64,000 bases of DNA from Flavobacteriaceae bacterium (GTDB lineage: Bacteria; Bacteroidota; Bacteroidia; Flavobacteriales; Flavobacteriaceae). This document shows positions 59,183 through 64,000 of this stretch, one piece after another. The position numbers and the translations under genes are program-made. The stretch spans positions 62,001 to 126,000 of the forward strand of contig JABSPK010000005.1 in NCBI GenBank assembly GCA_013214065.1. The letters run 5' to 3'. The notes beneath the pieces were generated by a model. That model was not told where the DNA came from. It was given only the letters and a program-made list of their open reading frames with translations, and did not search any database. Numbering within the stretch: position 1 is the stretch's first letter; each line of letters begins with the position of its first letter.

Positions 59183-60857
59183 AAATATTCTCACAGCTTG
59201 GCAAAGGTTGATAGGCCTTTTAAAGCTGGATAGAAAAGACATTCTACAGGTCTTTTACTACGCTATTTTCGCAGGTTTGGTCAATTTGTCCCTGCCACTG
59301 GGTATCCAGGCCATCATCAACCTCATACAGGGTGCCCAAGTGAGTACTTCATGGATCGTATTGGTGGTACTCGTGACTTTAGGGGTCGCTTTTGTCGGGG
59401 TGCTCCAATTAATGCAGATACGCATTATTGAAAATGTGCAACAGAAAATATTTACACGCTCTTCCTTCGAGTTCTCCTACCGTTTTCCAAAAATTAGGAT
59501 GAGCCAGTTGCGAAACTACTACCCGCCAGAATTGGCGAACCGCTTCTTCGATACTTTAACGGTACAGAAGAGTTTGTCCAAGATTTTGATCGACTTTCCG
59601 GCGGCCTTGCTTCAAATCATTTTCGGGTTATTGTTGTTGTCGTTCTACCATCCCTTCTTTATCGTATACGGAATTTTATTGCTGTTGTTGATTTATGTGG
59701 TTTTCAAGTTCACGGCGCAACGTGGACTCGAAACCAGCTTGGATGAATCGGAGCACAAGTACAAGGTGGCCCACTGGATCCAGGAAATCGCCAGATCCAT
59801 CGTAAGTTTCAAGCTTTCAGGAAAGACTTCCCATGCTATAGACAAGAACGATACCCTGGTGGTGGAGTATCTAGAAGCACGTGAAAGCCACTTCAAGATC
59901 TTGGTATTACAGTTCATACAAATGGTAGGTTTCAAGGTGTTGGTCACGGCCGGATTACTGTTGATCGGTGGACTTTTGGTACTGAATCAAGAAATGAACA
60001 TCGGGCAATTCGTCGCTGCCGAGATCATCATCCTCTTAGTAATCAGTTCGGTCGAGAAGTTGATTTTGGGCCTCGAGACGTTCTACGATTTGTTGACCTC
60101 ACTTGAAAAATTGGGACAGGTTGTTGATAAGGAATTGGAACCCCAATCCGGTGAGCGGCCTTTTAAAAGAAACGAAGGTTTCGTAGTCGAACTTAAGGAT
60201 ATCTCGTATCGGGTACCCGAACGCGATAAAAAGATCATTGATGGTATTTCAATGTCGATCTCGCCTGAATGTACCATTCTGTTCCAAGGCCCGAGTGGTT
60301 CGGGTAAATCCACTTTATTGCGGCTCATGGCAGGGATTTTGGAACCTGATGAAGGCAAGATTTTTATCAATGATGTGGCCTTACAAGGGATTAACCTCAA
60401 TTACTACCGCTCCCACTTAGGGCAGTCATTGAGCGAGGAATCCCCTTTTGAGGGCACTATTTTGAACAACATCACCTTTGGGGATGCCGATATTTCACAA
60501 GAACAGGTGTATTGGGCCCTTGAAAAAACGAAGTTGACCGAATTCGTGAAAGATCAACCCAATGGATTGAATACCATGTTGTATCCCGAGGGAAAACAAA
60601 TCCCGTATACCGTTTCGAAAAAGATCGTTTTGGCACGGAGCATCGTTCGAAAGCCCAAACTATTGATCCTTAAAGATCCTTTGGACCAATTCGGGGAAGC
60701 CGAGGCTAATGAAATGATGGACTTCTTGGTCGACCCTTCCAACGGATGGGCCTTGGTCATCGTCAGCGAAAATCCGAAATGGATCAAAAAATGTGGCCGT
60801 ATCATCACTATTGATGGCGGTAAATTGATAAACGAAAGAAAAGGAGGCAATGCTTAA
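59175..60857 (+). CDS. ABC transporter (ABCB/HlyB-like) with degenerate nucleotide-binding domain
   Basis: 560 residues: a six-helix ABC transmembrane domain (~residues 1-310), no C39 peptidase, then a nucleotide-binding domain. Walker A is intact at residue 372 (GPSGSGKSTLLRL). Aligned without gaps to HlyB, the Q-loop Gln is Ser420, the LSGGQ signature reads IPYTV (476-480), the Walker B Asp is Lys500 and the catalytic Glu is Asp501 (LLILKDP), the SALD loop is DQFG, and the H-loop His is Glu532. ATP hydrolysis by the normal mechanism is therefore unlikely. Operon position with HlyD and TolC still points to a tripartite exporter or a non-hydrolytic scaffold. Confidence 0.9.
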   Translation: MAKNILTAWQRLIGLLKLDRKDILQVFYYAIFAGLVNLSLPLGIQAIINLIQGAQVSTSWIVLVVLVTLGVAFVGVLQLMQIRIIENVQQKIFTRSSFEFSYRFPKIRMSQLRNYYPPELANRFFDTLTVQKSLSKILIDFPAALLQIIFGLLLLSFYHPFFIVYGILLLLLIYVVFKFTAQRGLETSLDESEHKYKVAHWIQEIARSIVSFKLSGKTSHAIDKNDTLVVEYLEARESHFKILVLQFIQMVGFKVLVTAGLLLIGGLLVLNQEMNIGQFVAAEIIILLVISSVEKLILGLETFYDLLTSLEKLGQVVDKELEPQSGERPFKRNEGFVVELKDISYRVPERDKKIIDGISMSISPECTILFQGPSGSGKSTLLRLMAGILEPDEGKIFINDVALQGINLNYYRSHLGQSLSEESPFEGTILNNITFGDADISQEQVYWALEKTKLTEFVKDQPNGLNTMLYPEGKQIPYTVSKKIVLARSIVRKPKLLILKDPLDQFGEAEANEMMDFLVDPSNGWALVIVSENPKWIKKCGRIITIDGGKLINERKGGNA

Positions 60858-62202
60858 TATTTCGCACAACAAACTGAATGAGAAAGTTGACTTGACGAGG
60901 TTCAAGGCGGCCCGAAGGGTCTTCCATAAAAGGCATTTCAAACACTTCAACCGCTTTTTAATGGCCTTTGCCATTATAGGGTTCATTACGCTTTTCTTGC
61001 CTTGGACGCAGAATATCACCGGCAAGGGCTACTTGACGACATTGACCCCGGATCAACGACCACAGACGATTCAATCGCCCATTCCGGGAAGGATAGAGAA
61101 ATGGTACGTCCGTGAAGGTGATTTTGTAGCCAAAGGCGATACGATCCTGTTTATTTCAGAGGTCAAGAACGAATATTTCGATCCGAATTTGGTCGCCAGG
61201 ACCGGCCAACAGATCAAGGCCAAGGAAATGGCGGTTACATCGTACCAAGAAAAGGTCAAGGCGCTGAATACCCAAATCGGGGCATTGACCAATGAGCGCG
61301 GTTTGAAATTGGAGCAGGCCAAGAACAAATTGCTGCAGTCGAAGTTGAAAGTGCAAAGCGATAGTATCGATCTTGAGGCGGCCAAAACCAACATCACCAT
61401 TGCCGAAAGACAGTTCAATCGGGTCGTACAGTTAGAATCTGAAGGTCTTAAGGCATTGACCGATGTGGAGGAAAAGCGCCTGAAGTTGCAAGAAACCCAG
61501 GCGAAGTTGATCTCACAACAGAACAAGTTATTGGCCAGTAGGAACGAGGTAATCAATGCCGAAGTTGAAATCAATCGGGTACGTGCCTCCTATACGGATA
61601 AGATTTCAAAGGCGCAGAGCGATATGTTCACCGCCCAATCGAACCAGTTCGACTCCGAAGCCCAGGTAACGAAATTGGAAAACCAGTATACGAATTACGA
61701 GATCCGAAACGATTTGTATTATATCAAGGCCCCGCAAAGTGGGTTTATCAACAAAGCCTTGCAAGGGGGTATCGGTGAAACCTTTAAGGAAGGAGATCGA
61801 CTGGTAGGGATCATGCCCGCCAATATCGATATGGCGGTGGAGACCTTTGTAGAACCGATCGATTTGCCCCTACTCCATATCGGCGAAAAAGTGAGGATCC
61901 AGTTTGACGGATGGCCGGCGATCGTTTTCAGTGGTTGGCCCAACGTCTCTTATGGAACTTATGGGGGCACCGTGGTCGCGATCGAAACTTTTATCAGTGA
62001 AAATGGGAAATACCGGGTATTGTTGGCCCCAGATGCCGACGATCACGACTGGCCTAAAGACCTCTGGGTCGGATCAGGTGCCAATACCATTGCCCTTCTC
62101 GAAGACGTACCGATTTGGTTCGAACTATGGCGGCAATTGAATGGTTTCCCACCCAATTATTATCAACCCCAAAACGACATGGCCAAGGCCGATAAAAAAT
62201 GA
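60850..62202 (+). CDS. HlyD-family membrane fusion protein
   Basis: 450 residues: a cytoplasmic start, one membrane helix (residues ~38-58), a barrel-sandwich half (QTIQSPIPGRIEKWYVREGDFVAKGDTILFISE), a long alpha-helical hairpin (~105-270, QQIKAKEMAVTSYQEKVKAL ...) and the returning lipoyl half plus beta-barrel (YYIKAPQSGFINKAL, LHIGEKVRIQFDGWPA). It bridges the inner-membrane ABC protein and the TolC-like channel. Overlaps the ABC gene by 8 bp and TolC by 4 bp. Confidence 0.94.
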   Translation: MLNISHNKLNEKVDLTRFKAARRVFHKRHFKHFNRFLMAFAIIGFITLFLPWTQNITGKGYLTTLTPDQRPQTIQSPIPGRIEKWYVREGDFVAKGDTILFISEVKNEYFDPNLVARTGQQIKAKEMAVTSYQEKVKALNTQIGALTNERGLKLEQAKNKLLQSKLKVQSDSIDLEAAKTNITIAERQFNRVVQLESEGLKALTDVEEKRLKLQETQAKLISQQNKLLASRNEVINAEVEINRVRASYTDKISKAQSDMFTAQSNQFDSEAQVTKLENQYTNYEIRNDLYYIKAPQSGFINKALQGGIGETFKEGDRLVGIMPANIDMAVETFVEPIDLPLLHIGEKVRIQFDGWPAIVFSGWPNVSYGTYGGTVVAIETFISENGKYRVLLAPDADDHDWPKDLWVGSGANTIALLEDVPIWFELWRQLNGFPPNYYQPQNDMAKADKK

Positions 62203-63602
62203 GGACAAGACTACTTGTTTGTTGCCTTCTGATATGCGTCGGTACGGTTGGTCATGCCCAGAACGACAGCCTGACCTTGCGGTTCAATGAGTACTTGGGT
62301 TATGTCAAAAAGTACCACCCTATCGCACGACAGGCCCAATTGTCCATTGGCATCGGCCAAGCGAATTTGATGAAGGCCCGGGGAGGCTTCGACCCCAAGT
62401 TGGAGGTCGACTATGATCGCAAGGAATTCAAGGGCTCCGAATATTGGGATCGACTAAACGCCACCTTTAAAATACCGACCTACTTTGGCATCGAACTGAA
62501 AGGGAACTTCGAGCAGATCGAGGGGGAATTCACCAACAGGGATGAATTTTTACCCGAAGACGGCCTATACAGTGCCGGGGTTTCGATGTCGTTAGGGCAA
62601 GGGTTTTGGATCAATGAGCGAATGGCCACGCTTCGCAAGGCCAAGTTCTTCAGGGAACAGTCAAAAGCCGATCAAGACCTTTTGGTCAACCAAGTGCTGT
62701 TCGATGCCGCCATGGCATATTTCGATTGGTTGCAAGCGCATAAGGATGCCGAGATTTTCAATAACTTTTTAGGGAATGCCCAAATTCGTTTCGAAGGGAT
62801 CAAAAAGAGTGCCCTGGCCGGAGACCGGGCTATGATCGATACCGTTGAGGCCAAGATCGCGGTCCAAAATCGGCAGTTGAGTTTGGAGCAGGCCAAAGTC
62901 AAGTTGATGAAGCGTTCGCTCGAATTGTCGAATTTTCTGTGGATCGAGAATGTGCCCGTCGAACTCCAACCAGGGGTCATACCCGAGCCCGATTTGAGTG
63001 GTGCCATTGATGCCACCTTGGAGATCATGGGCAAGCCGTTGGATAGCTTCACTTTGGCGAACCATCCGAAGCTACGCTCTTTGGACTATAAAATCGATGG
63101 CCTGACCGTTGACAAGCGACTAAAAGCCAACAAATTATTGCCCAGGATCGATGTCGAATACAACTTTTTGACCGAGACCCCCGATCAGATCGGAAGTTTT
63201 CGTTTTGAAGACTACAAAGGCGGGCTGACCTTTCGTTTCCCTTTGTTCCTGCGCAAGGAACGCGGCGATTTGAAATTGGCAAAGTTCAAATTACAGGATG
63301 CCGAATTCGAGCGTGATAACGCTCAGGTCGAAATCCAGAATAAAGTGCTGGCCATTTATCGTGAATTGGATTCGTTCGATACCCAGAACCTATTGATCGA
63401 AAACATCGTGACCGACTACGGTACCCTTTTGGCCGCTGAAGAACGCAAATTCAGTTTCGGCGAAAGCTCTTTGTTTTTGATCAATTCACGGGAAAGCAAG
63501 CTAATCGATGCCCAGCTAAAGCAAAACGAGGTGCGCAACAAATTTTTCGGCACCAAGGCCAAGCTGTTCAAAAGCCTGGCCATCAACCCCGAAAGTTTAT
63601 AG
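62199..63602 (+). CDS. TolC-family outer membrane efflux protein
   Basis: 467 residues; signal peptide (LLVCCLLICVGTVGHAQ), two repeats of long helices with Asn/Gln-rich turns (VSMSLGQGFWINERMATLRKAKFF, DLKLAKFKLQDAEFERDNAQVEIQNKVLAIYRELDSF, ESSLFLINSRESKLIDAQLK) typical of TolC channels. Last gene of the TetR-ABC-HlyD-TolC unit; coupled by overlap. Confidence 0.94.
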   Translation: MRTRLLVCCLLICVGTVGHAQNDSLTLRFNEYLGYVKKYHPIARQAQLSIGIGQANLMKARGGFDPKLEVDYDRKEFKGSEYWDRLNATFKIPTYFGIELKGNFEQIEGEFTNRDEFLPEDGLYSAGVSMSLGQGFWINERMATLRKAKFFREQSKADQDLLVNQVLFDAAMAYFDWLQAHKDAEIFNNFLGNAQIRFEGIKKSALAGDRAMIDTVEAKIAVQNRQLSLEQAKVKLMKRSLELSNFLWIENVPVELQPGVIPEPDLSGAIDATLEIMGKPLDSFTLANHPKLRSLDYKIDGLTVDKRLKANKLLPRIDVEYNFLTETPDQIGSFRFEDYKGGLTFRFPLFLRKERGDLKLAKFKLQDAEFERDNAQVEIQNKVLAIYRELDSFDTQNLLIENIVTDYGTLLAAEERKFSFGESSLFLINSRESKLIDAQLKQNEVRNKFFGTKAKLFKSLAINPESL

Positions 63603-63605
63603 GAT

Positions 63606-64000
63606 ATGGAAACCGCAGCCGCCGAAAGAGGACTGGATACCAATCCGGATAAAGCAAGGGGCATCGGCCCCTTAGGCGAAATCCGTGATGTGGTTTTTAT
63701 CGCCTTGGGGATTTTTTCAGCCGCCTTCGGCCTTGAAAGCTTTCTATTGCCCAACACCTTTATCGATGGTGGGGCAACCGGTATTTCCTTGTTGATATCC
63801 GAGGTGGCCTTGATTCCGCTTTCGGTATTGATCGTTTTGGTGAACGCGCCGTTCTTGGTGCTCGCTTATACGACGATAGGCCGCCAATTCGCCTTAAAAG
63901 CACTATTGGCCATATTGGGGTTGGCGTTGACCTTGGCACTGATCGATTTTCCTGAAGTGACCCAAGACAAGTTGTTGGTCGCGGTTTTCGGAGGCTTTTT
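63606..64000 (+). CDS. YitT-family membrane protein, N-terminal part (cut by window edge)
   Basis: The first 131 residues are visible: METAAAERG..., then membrane helices with the YitT signature GIFSAAFGLESFLLPNTFIDGGATGISLLISE and LIVLVNAPFLVLAYTTIGRQFALK. YitT proteins are membrane proteins of unclear function. It starts three bases after the TolC stop, so it may belong to the same operon. Confidence 0.88.
   Translation, partial: METAAAERGLDTNPDKARGIGPLGEIRDVVFIALGIFSAAFGLESFLLPNTFIDGGATGISLLISEVALIPLSVLIVLVNAPFLVLAYTTIGRQFALKALLAILGLALTLALIDFPEVTQDKLLVAVFGGF

Noticed and set aside
59175-60857. Bacteriocin-type exporter with C39 peptidase
   Set aside because: The protein begins directly with the transmembrane domain; no peptidase domain and no double-glycine leader peptide gene nearby.

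Overview
The window looks like chromosomal DNA of a marine, gliding member of the Flavobacteriaceae (Bacteroidota). The evidence is: gldE-gldD gliding genes behind mutY-ssb; flavobacterial families such as DUF4270, DUF4301, DUF3127, DUF4199 and a GT5 N-half protein; three SusD-less TonB-dependent receptors; atpD-atpC apart from the rest of the ATP synthase genes; TAnnTTTG type -7 promoter boxes; and almost no Shine-Dalgarno sequences. Genus cannot be decided from this sequence alone. I saw no rRNA, tRNA, insertion sequence, phage or CRISPR array. About 65 protein genes are annotated.

Layout. 1-5.3 kb, minus strand: a cut-off PQQ-type dehydrogenase lipoprotein, then an operon read panC-panD-flippase-like protein-esterase-fold protein-radA. 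5.3-15 kb, plus strand: GT5 N-half protein, DUF4270 lipoprotein, glmS, a TonB receptor, atpD-atpC. 15-16.3 kb: a small HTH/DUF2975 regulatory pair with clear operators, and a GNAT acetyltransferase. 16.4-23.7 kb: a biotin locus (bioF, a DUF2007 protein, bioD, bioA, a ketoacyl synthase, bioB) interrupted by a convergent GT39-type gene. 23.7-27.2 kb: cupin_8 protein, recX, rng, a 29-residue basic protein, HU. 27.3-33.5 kb: mutY, ssb, gldE, gldD, small lipoprotein and membrane genes, rplU-rpmA. 33.6-39.5 kb: TonB receptor, LytS/LytTR-type two-component pair, ahcY. 39.6-46.6 kb: phosphopantetheinyl transferase, a vitamin-salvage set (thiamine-binding protein, PnuC, NadR-type kinase, DUF4301), two small exported proteins, then a TPP riboswitch controlling a TonB receptor. 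46.7-54 kb: Rieske-like lipoprotein, greA with a structured leader, HIT, histidine kinase, DUF3127, AtoE, aat, sodium symporter. 54-57.5 kb: tag, the SbtA bicarbonate transporter, LysR regulator and two paralogous small proteins. 57.6-64 kb: two secreted paralogs, then a TetR-ABC-HlyD-TolC export operon and the start of a YitT-family gene.

The most unusual items are: (1) the ABC protein of the TetR-ABC-HlyD-TolC operon, which keeps Walker A but has lost the signature, Walker B, Q-loop and H-loop residues; (2) a DUF3127 protein with an SSB-like ending (DDLPF) and an OB-fold-like match to the SSB encoded 21 kb away; (3) a pair of related small proteins around the sbtA/lysR locus; (4) a 29-residue basic gene whose last codons form one arm of its own terminator; (5) a greA leader that folds into a terminator-like hairpin from about +1; (6) back-to-back promoters one base apart between the GNAT gene and bioF, both giving nearly leaderless mRNAs.
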